64,000 nucleotides of DNA, from assembly GCA_029961685.1 (NCBI GenBank), contig JARWKL010000014.1:26943137-27007136 (forward strand), in the 5' to 3' direction. Each line of letters opens with the position of its first letter. Positions within the stretch are counted from its first letter, which is position 1. A program made the translations under genes and the position numbers. The stretch comes from Aristolochia californica (taxonomy: Eukaryota > Streptophyta > Magnoliopsida > Piperales > Aristolochiaceae). Below, one piece after another: positions 25,401-35,591 of this stretch. The notes beneath the pieces were generated by a model. The model saw nothing but the letters and a program-made list of their open reading frames with translations. It did no database searches and had not been told where the DNA came from.

Positions 25401-26164
25401 TACTTTTTGCCCCATTTTATTTTTTTGTATTACCTTTTTTCTATTATTTGATAGGAAGGAGGAAACTGTTGCTGTGGTGGATCCTATCTTCAACGTGTCT
25501 GTATTATTTGGTAAAAGAGATGAGGTGAGGCAGCTTACTCCGTGCTCCTGCCATTTTTATGGGGCTGAGAGATGTTGAAAACTAGTTTTCCGTTTTGATT
25601 TGTTTTTGAAACGATACTGACCACTTTTGAATCTGTGAATTCTTGCAGCCAATGCTAGTTGCATGTGCACGTCAACTAATTGAACATATAAGGTAATCAA
25701 ACTCAATAATGCAGCTGTTTCACATGATTTTACCCAGGGGAGCTGCCCATTAATATTATGATCTTTGTTTTTGTAGTCGTAAATCATCAAGGCCCTTGGT
25801 GATCTCTCTTGGCCTCAAAGACCACTCTCTGGTAGTACCCTACCTGCATGTCTATTTTCCTCTTTTTTTTTAATTTTTTAAAATTTCTTATCAATGAGAT
25901 AATTTCTGTAAGATGTGGATGTCAACATGATGTCAAATTATGCGGTTGCAGTCACTGTTTTGGGTAAATATTGCCCTACTGATGGCCGTTGTTTGGTAAC
26001 AAATAGTTGACCTACATGTTGACATCAGTGGTGGAGGTCAACTGAGGGTGTTCCTCTGACTTCTATTTGGCACTATATTATTCACGGCGATGTCACTGCT
26101 TTTTCTGCAGGAAACGCTAAAAGAGATAGTATCCCTTGTGACGGAGGATCGTCATTGGTTGTAG
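16462..26164 (+). CDS. Proteasome assembly chaperone 3-like protein (PSMG3/PAC3 family)
   Basis: Seven coding exons: 16462-16518, 24252-24299, 24392-24438, 25455-25524, 25649-25692, 25777-25831, 26111-26164. All junctions are GT-AG and in phase, giving 124 aa, against 122 for human PSMG3. Exon peptides include [55 protein letters not shown] and [14 protein letters not shown], which match the plant PAC3-like family. PAC3 works with PAC4 as a cytosolic chaperone that helps assemble the alpha ring of the 20S proteasome. That role is known for yeast and mammals and inferred here. The start is the ATG at 16462: it gives the usual short N-terminus before GNKTD, and an in-frame stop would lie upstream if the exon at 9729 is used. 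The first coding intron is 7.7 kb and holds a gypsy element and a hAT MITE. Confidence 0.88.
16817..17044 (-). repeat. Left (3') LTR of the gypsy element, internally deleted
   Basis: 228 bp, against 333 bp for its partner. The region equivalent to about 22105-22215 of the right LTR is missing. Confidence 0.8.
17478..18200 (-). pseudogene. Gypsy integrase remnant
   Basis: Minus-strand pieces match the end of a Ty3/gypsy integrase: a core-like [20 protein letters not shown] near 18000, then [20 protein letters not shown] near 17900 (family pattern YHPQTDGQTEVVN). Nearer the 3' end is [19 protein letters not shown] (about 17570-17515), typical of the post-integrase tail. Stops, frameshifts and a LINE-tail insertion at 17749-17788 interrupt it. 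Confidence 0.75.
17749..17788 (-). mobile_element. 40 bp LINE-tail insertion with target duplication
   Basis: A T run followed by GAGTAAAAAGGTGTGAA is bracketed by AGCTCTACTCTACCAT (17733-17748) and AGCTCTACTCTGCCAT (17789-17804), a 16 bp direct repeat with one mismatch. It sits inside the gypsy integrase remnant, so it is younger than that element. Confidence 0.65.
18245..19500 (-). pseudogene. Gypsy reverse transcriptase and RNase H remnant
   Basis: Minus-strand peptides include the RT thumb pattern [20 protein letters not shown] followed by [14 protein letters not shown] (about 19130-19024). The RNase H end follows: [20 protein letters not shown] and SRRD (about 18595-18535; family pattern NxVADALSR), then [20 protein letters not shown] before the integrase zinc finger. 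Several stops separate the segments. Confidence 0.75.
19939..20360. repeat. Probable solo LTR nested in the gypsy element
   Basis: The block interrupts the gypsy coding remnant between protease and RT. It starts TGTTGAGC and contains phrases similar to the copia-type LTR at 10-12.7 kb (AATTAAACTACCTTATCC, TAGTTACACT, TCTAACTCCTTTAGATAAGT, TAATTAAGCAATTGAACAAG). The right boundary and target duplication were not resolved. Confidence 0.4.
20322..20953 (-). pseudogene. Gypsy zinc knuckle and aspartic protease remnant
   Basis: Two frames in tandem. The first (20953-20645) has [20 protein letters not shown], close to the Ty3 gag zinc-knuckle pattern CxxCxxxFxxGHxCK with its first cysteine lost. 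The second (20636-20322) has [20 protein letters not shown], which carries the protease DSG active-site signature (family form DSGATHNF). Confidence 0.75.
21092..21433 (-). pseudogene. Gypsy gag (capsid) remnant
   Basis: The minus-strand frame includes [20 protein letters not shown] followed by [10 protein letters not shown]. This matches the retrotransposon gag pattern WxxxxEQFFxxxxTxxxxRVxxAxxxLxGxA. It lies between the protease remnant and the primer-binding site, as expected. Confidence 0.75.
22034..22366 (-). repeat. Right (5') LTR of the gypsy element
   Basis: 333 bp with inverted ends TGATACA...TGTATCA, directly beside the primer-binding site. Confidence 0.85.
22628..22973. mobile_element. 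hAT-type MITE with perfect 8 bp target duplication
   Basis: Starts TAGTGGTGGGTGCGGGT and ends in the complement of TAGGGGTGGGCATGAGT. ATTGTTGA lies on both sides (22620-22627 and 22974-22981). An 8 bp duplication with short imperfect GGGTGGGY ends is the hAT signature. At 346 bp it has no coding capacity. It sits in the first coding intron of the PAC3-like gene. Confidence 0.85.
22982..24251 (+). other. Intron of the PAC3-like gene, with a LINE-like 3' tail
   Basis: No exon seen. At about 23850-23935 (+) a CT-rich stretch, GTATTTCTTTCTTCTTAATG and an A/GA-rich tail look like the 3' end of a plus-strand LINE. Its left edge is not defined. Confidence 0.4.
24513..24737. mobile_element. Small hAT-type MITE with 8 bp target duplication
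   Basis: Ends CAGGGTTTTCCAACCTG and the complement CATGTTTTTCCAACCC form inverted repeats. The flanks are GTTTGGGT (24505-24512) and GTTTGGAT (24738-24745), 7 of 8 identical. 225 bp, non-coding, in the intron between the third and fourth coding exons of the PAC3-like gene. Its terminal sequence differs from the MITE at 22.6 kb, so it is a separate family. Confidence 0.78.
24795..24890 (-). repeat. SINE-like repeat, copy 2
   Basis: On the minus strand, CGACTCAATGACCACATGGGG (24848-24868) resembles an A-box block and GGGTCTTGGGTTCATGTC (24816-24833) a B-box block. Spacing and neighbouring GGCCTT match the copies at 7.2 and 46.65 kb. Confidence 0.45.
25192..25278 (+). repeat. Two-copy ~41 bp tandem repeat
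   Basis: CTGCTTTTAGGATTTCACTT begins both copies (25192 and 25239). They differ at a few positions. Intronic. Confidence 0.8.
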
Positions 26165-27084
26165 TAAATATATTTCTAAAATTTTCTGGCTGCCATATTC
26201 AGTACTTAATGGTGCAGTACATTCATGTAAGGTTCTATGGTTCTCCACAGAACAAAAGACCCTTCTCCATATTTGCCTGTCTATGGTTTGTTGTATACTC
26301 ACATGACATTACTTAGATATGGAAATCATATTCAAAGAAGCCTTTTCTTTTCCTCTTTTGTAAGCCTTTAGGCACAATTCTGATGAATTCTTATGCTTAC
26401 CTAATGGTTGTCATCCTAGACTCCCATTTTTTTCTGAGCACTGATGTTAGAACTTATATATTAATCATTCAGGGAAACTGTTTTTTTTTTTTTTTTTTTC
26501 CCTATGATTGCAACTCATTTTCATGGATTTGGAGAATAGTTTTCTCAGGCATCATCTTAAATTAGTATAATGTAGCTTCTGGATCCATGGATCAGGTCAA
26601 GTTGATGACACTTGGTTGAATTCGTACAGGTCTAACACTCAATTGAGGTCATGTTGAATTCAAACTTGGTGTTAGATCTTGAGGTCAAGTTTCATTGTGC
26701 ATGTGTAATCAATTTTTTTTTATCTTTTGATCATTTGAACCACATTTAGTTAGTTGCTACACATTTACCATCTATATAACTTGAGTAGGGATGTTGGCTC
26801 TTTAATTTCTGTTGATGTTCATAACCTGAGACTGAAAGAAGATAATTATCCCAATCTTCTAATGGGAATCAGTTTTAGCCATCAAACAAAGGGGTTTGGT
26901 GAATAGACTCCCTTACTAATGTGGATATTGTCTAAAGCTGCCATATCTAGAGCCTCTTTGTTACTAATTTTTGGCATGATTTGATACTTCGAACTGTACC
27001 TTCAAATTTGTGTATTATGGTATAGAGGTATATGATATTTTCTTTAACAACATTCAACATGTCTCTTTTCAAAGTCAAGTTGTC

Positions 27085-27231
27085 GATATCTTCACCACAA
27101 CAGTTAAAGTTGGTCTCCTAAGCCCTAAACCCTTTGGGGATTTTGGAAATGCATGATATCTTCACCACAACAGTTAAAGTTGGTCTCTTAAACCCTAAAC
27201 CCTAAACCCTTTGGGGATTTTGGAAATGCAT
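27085..27231 (+). repeat. 70/77 bp tandem duplication carrying telomere-like CCCTAAA units
   Basis: Copies at 27085-27154 and 27155-27231 start GATATCTTCACCACAACAG and end GGAAATGCAT. The second has one extra CCCTAAA unit (three against two). These resemble the AAACCCTAA telobox found in plant promoters and lie about 350-480 bp upstream of the FTR gene start. Confidence 0.85.
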
Positions 27232-27561
27232 GGTTAAAGTAACTGCAGGCAAAATCATAGAATATAACCATGCCAAAGAGTATCAAAGAAAGCTTAGGAC
27301 ATAAGGAACCACATAAACATTTAAACAAAAGGGCAAAAAAGTAATTAACTGGATAGCTGAATCAGACCGGACCAACCATATTCTGGAGCATCTATTAATG
27401 GGCCAAAGGGTAATTCTCATAGCCCACCTTTCTTTTGTTGATGGCTTTGAATAATCATCAATGCCAATTGATCGTCTTCAACCCTTTTATCTCAGGTTTT
27501 TTTTTTTAACTGGTAAACTCTTGTCAGTTCTCCTGCTCGGCTTCCAAAAGCACGACGTGAG

Positions 27562-28071
27562 ATGCCGATTACCTTTGTTTCAGCTTCGGTGTCTGCCTCT
27601 TCTTCCTACTGCTCTTTCTTTGATGTTCGCAATCAGCGTCGCATTGTTCCGTCCTGCAGTAGTCGCACCAGCGTCCCCATTTCCGTTCCTTTCTCGATTT
27701 CCTTCAGCCGTCCAGACAGATGCACCCGGAGGTATGGGACGAGGATCTCATGCGAGGTTGCGGAGTTAAAACCCACTGAGAATGAAATCTCCTCCTCGGA
27801 GTCGGATTTGGATTCCCCGGCTGCCAAGGTTGGGTCTAGGGTTCGGGTGAAGGTCCCTTTGAAAGTTTATCACGTACCCAAGGTTCCGGAGATAGATCTT
27901 ATGGGCATGGAAGGAGTGATCAAACAGTACGTGGTGGAATGGAAGGGGAAGCGAATTTCGGCCAATCTCCCCTTCAAGGTTGAGTTTCTCGCGCACAAGG
28001 TCGACGGTCGTCAGGGTCCTCTTAAGTTCTTTGCGCATCTCAGGGAGGATGAGTTCGAGTACGTCGATTGA
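27562..28071 (+). CDS. Ferredoxin-thioredoxin reductase variable chain, chloroplast
   Basis: An intronless gene of 169 aa. Residues 1 to about 90 are rich in Ser/Arg/Val and poor in acids, as expected of a chloroplast transit peptide followed by an acidic linker. Residues 93-169 are the FTR variable-subunit domain, with KVYHVPKVPEIDLMGMEGVI (101-120), QYVVEWKGKRISANLPFKVE and the closing REDEFEYVD. In plastids the variable chain pairs with the catalytic 4Fe-4S chain and shapes the docking of ferredoxin and thioredoxin, passing light-derived electrons to thioredoxins that switch on Calvin-cycle enzymes. The chain itself carries no redox centre. The ATG at 27562 gives the longest transit peptide. 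The frame has no break. Confidence 0.95.
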   Translation: MPITFVSASVSASSSYCSFFDVRNQRRIVPSCSSRTSVPISVPFSISFSRPDRCTRRYGTRISCEVAELKPTENEISSSESDLDSPAAKVGSRVRVKVPLKVYHVPKVPEIDLMGMEGVIKQYVVEWKGKRISANLPFKVEFLAHKVDGRQGPLKFFAHLREDEFEYVD

Positions 28072-30618
28072 AATATAAGTCTCCCTTGTGCTTTTCCCCC
28101 TCCGTGTATACGAAGTTATCGACTTTGCTTCTGCTTGATGCCGAGTAGACCTTGTTAGAGTTGGCTCAGGCTACTCTTGTAAGACTTGTTGTGGTCGTGT
28201 ATAGGTTAATTAGATACAAGGAAGGGAGATCAAAGCTCATGTATAGAGGAGAGTGAGTTTTTTTTTTCTGTCTCGGGCTGTTGGAGGCTGACTTCATTTC
28301 TCTCTACCTCTGTCTTTCTCTTTTTCTTTTCTCCCCAGGGTAAACATTATCATGTTCTAAATTCATGTTTCACATCTTGGAATAAAGACGTTGTTCCTAG
28401 GGAAAAAAAAATCATTGGCTCGAGTTTGACAATTCCTCAGAATTTGGGATTCTCTGTTTCCATTTGCAGTGTTCTTCTTGAATCATCTTCCTAACTTAAA
28501 ACAGAACTCTTCGGCATGTTCTCCTCTGGACCTTGTATAGAATCGACAAATGGATACTACAGCTTCTATCCGCTGATTGTAATGTATTTTATCTTCCTTG
28601 CTCTTTACTTTTTCGCCAGTTCTACTTCAGAGAACTCCTTTCTGTTGCGATCACTTTAGTTCTCTTTACTGGTTTAAGTGATGGTCTTACTAGGAAAATC
28701 TTTTATTTATATTACAAGATTAACTACATACAAATAGCTCTCATAATCTGGAAACTCTTCAATGTAAACTTCTGACTAAAAATGAATTTCTTATAAGTTT
28801 GGGTTGTTTAAGGTTGACACTTCTTCTAGATTGCCTTTATCAGGTTGAAATATTGGTTTACTGGAAAGTTTTGGTACCTGGCAGGTAACTTTGGCCACTA
28901 CTAACCAGTAGAAGGATGGAAGCTGAGGTCATACTTAACTTCTGCTAGGATTTACATTTCTGGTGCTCCAACATTTGTTTTATATGATTGAAAATCTACA
29001 TTTTTTTTCCTTTTTGTGATTAATAATCAGCATGTTATCTTAATTCTCTGTGGTTTGTTTATCTTAAGAACAATGATAACGTGATGAAAAACAGAGAGAG
29101 AGAGAGAGATTAGGAAGAGACTACTAGATATGCATGTAACTAATCATTTTGATACTTCAAGATGTTTTTAAAGTTCCTTATGGATGCTGGAGTGCAAATT
29201 TGCACAATAGCAGTTGAAACAAACAGATAGTTATACTAAAAAAAAAAACACTCAGTATGGATGGCTTAGCGGGTCACTGCAGTTGGAAAATTTCTATTTG
29301 TTGGCAGCTTGACAATTTTAAAAAATCATTTTTCTTTTCTGCTGCGAAAATGTGATTTCTTCACTGCTGGGAGGCAAAACAAAGGAAAAGAATTGGCTAT
29401 GTAGCTGGTTTCTGATGAAAGTCATTGGGTGTTAGACACTTTAGCTTACTTTTTTGTTGGAAGGAAGACAATCTACCCAGATGGGTGTCAATGGGTTTTT
29501 CTTAACAAGTTATATGCATATATAAGAGTTTTTTTTTTTTTTTTTATGAACCATATTTAATGTCTGATTAGATATACATTTTGTGTAGTTGCACTCTATG
29601 CTGATGTTTCTCTTTTTTGAAGAATGATGAGGCCCTGAAATCAGGATTCCGGCTGCTTGGTGTGAGGTGCAACTTAGGATAGTTAAAGATTTGAAGCAAC
29701 TTATTTTAGATCTTTTGGCATTTTCGAATGGTTTTTCACCATGGAATTTTTGTCTGAATCTAAAATTAAACTAAAAAGTCCATATTGTTAGCATATATAT
29801 ATATATATATCTTAAACATCTACAGTGAGCTACCTGAAACATGGAAAATTTCTCATAACTTTGATCATAAAATTCTCTCCAATTGTTAATGCCCGAAGAT
29901 CAGTAGTTGGTTTATACATTTTTTTCCAATTGTTATCGCTCTTCCATCCTGTATATTTTGAACTCATTATGTGGCATTCTTTGAATCGCCAATTATCACA
30001 GGAAGGATGGGAGTTGAGCTTGGTAAGGATTTCCATTCTTATAAAAAGGACTCTGCATCAGCCTTGGTGTCCTCATATTGACCTATGAGTTCATTTTTGT
30101 TAGTAGTTACTACAACTTGATCTCTAATGTAGCCATCATTGTGGAATGGCTCAGGACTGCCATGGGGTAGTGACTGTAGATAGTAATGCTTCCCGGTACC
30201 TTGACAGTCACTATTGAGGAGAAACTTAGGGACTGCAGCTGATTGACAAGCCCATGTAAAAGAACAAAACTATTTATTCTTAGTTTTAGCTGGGCCATAC
30301 AACATGCTTCTCTTAGTCAGATTACAGATAGTTTTTCTGGTCGTTGTCTTTTGTTTAAAACTTCTTGTACCTTGCTATATCTATACAACAACTTCCATCT
30401 TCTCAATCTATCCTTTCTGTCAAGGAAAAATCCATTCTCAATCTTTCTCATAGTTTTAACAGAACTTGTTTAGGCTTTAGAAGATGGGAATCGAGACTAG
30501 TTGCTTGGTTGAGTTGGAAGTTGCCTTGCCATTATTGATCTATGCTACTAGGGTTAAATGCTAGCTCTAACTTCATGTGATTTTTATCATGGTAAATAAC
30601 TGGAGGCAGCTTCCTTTA
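28072..30618. other. FTR downstream region and intergenic DNA
   Basis: A possible polyadenylation signal AATAAA lies at 28381-28386, about 310 bp after the FTR stop. Beyond it I see no gene. A GA run is at about 29091-29107 and a TA run at about 29793-29809. Confidence 0.5.
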
Positions 30619-31389
30619 GGGGGGTTAGTCAACAAAATGAAAATTTGATATTCATCTTCATCTTCATCTTATGTATCTACATGATCTTCATCTTCGAAAT
30701 GGGTGTTAGTGTGGATAACTTCATCTTCGAAATCTTTGAAATAGGGTGTTAGTGTGGACAATTTCATCTTCATCTTCATCATATAAAAATTTAAAATTAT
30801 TGATTTTAATAATTATAAAAATAAACTAATTAAACCAAAGTGTTTGAATTAACAATATTTTAATTACCACTATTAAATCACTAATACAATAGAGTAAATA
30901 AAAAAAATTCTGATTAATGAATAAAAAATATTATATTAATAACATAAGATAGATTTGCATTGTATTAATTAATAATATATTTTGACATAATTAATGATGA
31001 TATATTAATCAAATGCATACTTTAATTATATTTTATTTACCAGAGACTTAAATATGAAGTTTAATATAGTAATAAAATAAAATAAGATAATAAATAAATA
31101 CATATACAACTTTGAAAATAACCTAAAAAAAATTATTCAAATAACGAGTTCGTGCCTTTAATATTACAATCAACGAGTTACAAGTTTAGTACATATAAAT
31201 TACGCATGTTCAAAAGTAATAAGAGTAAACCATCATTTATCGTTCCACATGGATGTCAGGGGTAAATAGGTCACTGACAAATAAATTTAGACCCACACGA
31301 ATGGACGGTCTGGTTATAATCTTACGAAATAACTTAAAAATCTCAAGAATATTCTTTGCACCGGTAAAAAATAAGTCCACAAAAACCTA

Positions 31390-31562
31390 GGGTCTCTTTG
31401 GAACCCATGAAAAAACATAAAAGAAATAAAAATAAGAATTTAATTATTATTATTTCTAAAAATAATTAAAAAAACAAAAAAATATTATCTTATTTTATTA
31501 ACTATTTTAAAAATAATAATAATCAAATTCTTATTTTCTTTTTTAGGATTCCAAACAGACCC
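31390..31562. mobile_element. 173 bp MITE nested in the larger element
   Basis: The ends GGGTCTCTTTGGAACCC and the complement GGGTCTGTTTGGAATCC are inverted repeats, and the AT-rich interior folds back on itself (AATTTAATTATTATTATT against AATAATAATAATCAAATTC). The flanks are CTA and TAA, so the target site is TA or TNA-like. The GGGTCTGTTTGG ends are typical of Tourist-like and related plant MITEs. Confidence 0.75.
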
Positions 31563-31824
31563 TAAGACCGATCCAACTTGGATTTTCTTGTATCTAAATC
31601 AGGTTCCAAATCCGATTCAAGTCCAGAGTCCAAGTAAAAAAACCTTAAAGACACCTGAATGAGACACTAAGCCCTACCATTTTGTTACTTGTCTTCCATA
31701 GGATGAAAATGAATTTAAAACAAAGCACTATCACAACCTTCCCATATGAAACCACAACTACTTTATATGTGATAAATTTACACAGAGTTACCAGGAGATT
31801 GTACACTTGCAACCAAGTGGGATG

Positions 31825-33236
31825 TTACAGAGCTAAATAATGCAATGAATAGATACAAATAGGTACAGATGATAATGGAGCTACACAATGTACAAGCAAG
31901 TTCGGAAGATGATTTGGGAAATCACTTAAGCAAGCTTCAACCAACTTGCTTGCAAGAATTTGCTCTTTCCTTTCGATATAAGCAGAAGGAAACCAACCGG
32001 CCGTTCCATTACACTCTCCTTCAGACCAACCATTAGGTGCAACCTGTTGATCGTTAAAAAGAGAGTAGAAGCGTTTTGAAGAGATTCTAATGATTTTCTA
32101 CAGTGAATGCAAAAAGAAGAACCAAATATTATGTTCACCCAGTTTAGTCTAAGAAACCTACAATTTTGCACCAGCGGGACTTGTTTACAGTGAAACTGAT
32201 AATATTGTTGTTCCAGTCGAGATCAATAGAGAGTTGCAGTTGAAGATGATACCATATAATATCAGCAAGTTCACACCAGAATAGCAAGATGGATTACCTG
32301 TCTAACGACAACATAGTCACCAACAAATAGACTAAGTTCACCCTCTGCCTGTGCATCAAATGAATGTAAAACCTGAATATAAACAAATAAAAATGGCAGT
32401 ATCAAATTATTAACTGCATCAGAAAGAACTTTTGTCATGCTTGTACTAATCACCGAAAGGACACAAAATGATTACATATCAAATAAACAGTGGGCATAGC
32501 TGTTTGAAAATAGAAAATAGAAAATTTGCAAGAGAGGTGGACAAGGAAATAGTGTAGCTATCGTCATAAACGAAGATTTATGAAAGAAATAAATTCAGTT
32601 ATAGAACATGGAATGCGGGAGATAGATTTTTTAGAAAGCATGAGATGTCTGCATGTTTGGTAGTCAGTTCACAGCCTTTGAGAAAAAGGTTTAGGAAAGA
32701 AACAAATTTAGTTATAAAAAGTGGAATCTAGGAGAGAGAGGATATAAGCTAATTCAGATGTCTGCACCTTTGATTGTCAGTTCATAAGCTAATTCAAACA
32801 GTTCACAGCATCAAACTGCTCTATGGTTAGAAACAAATCATACAAAAACTGTTTAACACAGTTAAGGCCTTACTTTTGCAACAAAAAACATATTTTTCTC
32901 CATAGCAGTCTGTAGATCATTGGGTTTATTAGAATGTTTGGTATCTATGCACTCTGTTGAATTCTGCTCAGCAGTTGAAGAAGCTGTGTATTCTAGGTTT
33001 GATTCAGAACCCTGCTTCTGCCAAATCATCTATTCCCAATAGAAACAAAACAGTACAGATTCAAAAACTAAATTTCTTCACAAAGATGCAAAATGCTGCA
33101 CTAGTTTGTGTGAGTACAAGTAAAAAAAAATACACATACAAAATTTGTGGCATTGGGTTGTAATATGATGTACCTGAGCATGGAGATTGTCTAGAATTTT
33201 GCCAACACTGCGATAGTAAGATCTCTTAGCATTTAC
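31825..33236 (-). pseudogene. Fragment of an SH3P-type SH3-domain gene
   Basis: Four minus-strand exons in phase 0: 33236-33174, 33017-32874, 32372-32298, 32043-31825 (stop). Peptides: SYYRSVGKILDNLHAQ (end of the N-terminal helical region of SH3P proteins), a Ser/Thr linker ending MEKNMFFVAK, then the SH3 domain VLHSFDAQAEGELSLFVGDY, VVVRQ, VAPNGWSEGECNGTAGWFPS and AYIERKE. Plant SH3P1-3 proteins bind clathrin-coat and autophagosome machinery through a BAR-like N-terminus and this SH3. Here the N-terminal ~250 residues are absent and a GC-rich unrelated segment lies upstream. The exons keep open frames and good splice sites, so a truncated protein could still be made. The tail after the domain (ACLSDFPNHL...) is longer than in SH3Ps I know. 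Reduced but not broken. Confidence 0.75.
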
Positions 33237-33869
33237 CTACATGGTAAGCACATAGTCACGTCATTCCACCTGCCACATAATATCTGGGTAGAAAATATTA
33301 AAACTTCTACTGTCTATAGCTCACCAATAGTAAGAGAGTTAATAAACTAAAATATACTCTGAAGGAGGGTAACAGGTTCGGATTGCTCTTCATGTCTTAC
33401 ACGGATCGTGGTTTTTAAGTTTGCAACAGGTCAAAAATGACGGGGTCCTAGTACAGTATCCCGGCCAAATACTACATTACAGTTGCATCTTATGTAAGTT
33501 TTTTATGATTGTCTTTAATATCAAGATAAAACACATTTGCCTACCTCACAAAAGAATAAAAAAGTAAAAAACCACTGAAATCAGGAGATCAGTTTTCCAT
33601 ATAAAAATTAACTAAAAATAAAAATAAATAAATCCCACTGTTATCAAAACATTGGCTCCATTGAACAAAACCATATCTTCTCTTATTTCCTTTCCCTTTT
33701 AAGTCCATCAAAACACTGATCATATATAAGAATTTAGATTATAAACCGTAACCCAAAATCCCAAAATAATGCACAAATAACCCCCAATTACGCACTGAAA
33801 ATAAATTTAAATCAAATAAAACACTAATTTAATGAAAAAATTAGGGTTTAGGCATACCTTCTGAAATTT

Positions 33870-33934
33870 GGGGAAATCCGAAGCCGAAGGGTGAAATCGA
33901 AGGGGGAAATCCGAAGCCGAAGGGTGAAATCGAT
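33870..33934 (+). repeat. Two-copy 32 bp tandem repeat
   Basis: GGGGAAATCCGAAGCCGAAG starts each copy (33870 and 33903). It lies at the edge of the GC/purine-rich block 33870-34320. A donor-like site (minus, CAGAAG|GTATGCC at about 33858) follows, so this could be the leader of the captured gene's transcript. Confidence 0.8.
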
Positions 33935-34505
33935 GCCTAATCGATGCCTAATCGAGACTAGCCAGAGAGAGAAGGGAGTGGGAGGCCGAAAGGGAGAAGA
34001 GAGGGAGAAGACAGAGAAGAAAGGGAGGTCGGGAGGGAATACAGAGAGAGAAGCGAGAGAGAGCTTGTCCGAGAGAAGAGAAAGAGTCACGGAGACGAGA
34101 GAGGGGGTGCTAGAGAGAGGGCGAGGCCGAGAGAAGACCGAGAGTTGAGGCCGGAGACGAGAGGGAACTGAGATGGTGGCCGAGATCAACGTCGGGGGCG
34201 CAGGGAGACGAGAGAGGGAAGGGAGTGCGGGAGAGAGGAAGAAAAAAGAAAAATGACGACGCGCGATGGGGGGGGGGTGCGAGGAGAGAGAGGAAAAAAT
34301 ACGAGCGTTGCCCGTCCGTCAATTCGAAAAAGATCAAAAAGGGCCTTCTTCCACATGATTGAAATTAAACCGTGGAGATGAAGGACCCCTTCATCCCCTG
34401 CATCGAGATGAAGTTTCATCTGCGCTCCACTAACGACTTCAAGTGGAGAAGGGCGTTATGTGGTTGAAGATCATCTTGTCTTTCAAGTTGACTAACCCCC
34501 CCTTA

Positions 34506-35591
34506 GTTGTCAGTTGCTTTCTGTCATGCTCAAAACTGTAACAAGACAGGTCTCATAACTAATGCGGAGCTTGCAGAAGACAAATTCTACCTTAATGAGT
34601 TAGAAGTAATGGAACCTAATCTTCTTTGAAGTTTCAAAAGTATTGTCTTCATCAAGGGAATGACAAAGGGGCAAGTTCGAGTGACCCAACCTGCTTAAAA
34701 CAAGGTTTTTCATCTATTCATGGTGAAGACTGTTTTTATTTTGAAACAACCCATGCAAAATCGAGGCAAATAAAAGGTAAAAAAAAAAAAATCTTAATTT
34801 TAAAAATGGAATATTTAATTTTCACTATATAATTACTCAATACCCACATAAAAAATTTAATTTTTATTATATAATTACTTAAATAATATATATTTATATT
34901 TATATAATATCTTTAAATTATTCAATATTGTTTTCAAAGGAAGTGGGCTATGGTGGTAGATAAAAAAATACCACAGTGGATAATCGGATTAAAGTGACAG
35001 GTGATAAGTCCACGCGTAATATGGCTCTTTGAAGTTTGAAAACGAGGCTTTGGACGTGGGTAAACTCAATGTTAGGCAGGGATTGAAGCTGAGAAGGGTC
35101 CCTCCTGAGTCTAGAGAGTGCAGAGGCGCCGTGCCCATTGCCATACTTCGCAATCGTCCCTGTAATGTGATCGCCTGGCCAATTGCTAACACTTTTACCT
35201 TTATTTGTTCACACCCGATACCCTCCAATTTTCTCTCTCTTCCTCTCTCGCGTTCCTTTTCCCATTTCTTCTCTGTTTCTTTTTTCCTTTTTTTTTTCCC
35301 TCACTGTTATCTGACTGCTCCTCTCCTGCTCTCCAAATGTCCGCCCAATCAAACCCTAATGAAGTTAGGGCAGAGCCTCTCGACTTGTAAACCCTGAACA
35401 ATTCCTCCCTGGAGGAGATTAGAGATTAATCCCACGGACGGATTTTTTTTCTTTCTTTCTTTTATTCCGAATCCTAGTTAGAATCTTCACGCAGTTCGCA
35501 CTTTGACGCTTTTTGGTTCTTGGTCTTCTCTGTTTTCGTTCGGTTATTCTTCCTTCGATTTTCAATCGGTTTCAGCGCAGGCGAATTTCAT
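34506..35591 (+). promoter_or_regulatory. UPF3 upstream region
   Basis: 34780-34930 is AT-rich. From about 35000 the base composition is balanced, and 35220-35590 is CT-rich like a plant leader, so transcription of UPF3 probably begins within 35150-35500. No clear TATA box was chosen. Confidence 0.4.

Larger units (their letters stand above)
30619..34502. mobile_element. 3.9 kb Harbinger-like DNA element enclosing an SH3P gene fragment
   Basis: The left end GGGGGGTTAGTCAAC (30619-30633) is the exact inverse of GTTGACTAACCCCCC (34487-34501, one extra C). Similarity continues weakly inward. TTA stands on both sides (30616-30618 and 34503-34505). TTA duplication and a G-run start fit PIF/Harbinger elements. 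No transposase was recognised, so it would be non-autonomous. A TTCATCTTC-rich and GTTAGTGTGGA-bearing subterminal block (30640-30780) has a counterpart near 34400-34440. Inside are four SH3-gene exons and a nested MITE. A Mutator-type origin is less likely because no 8-9 bp duplication is seen. Confidence 0.65.

Noticed and set aside
33848..34419. Ser/Pro/Leu-rich frames of up to 113 codons in the purine-rich block
   Set aside because: They come from low-complexity GA/CT sequence; splicing to the SH3 exons in that frame would create a stop.
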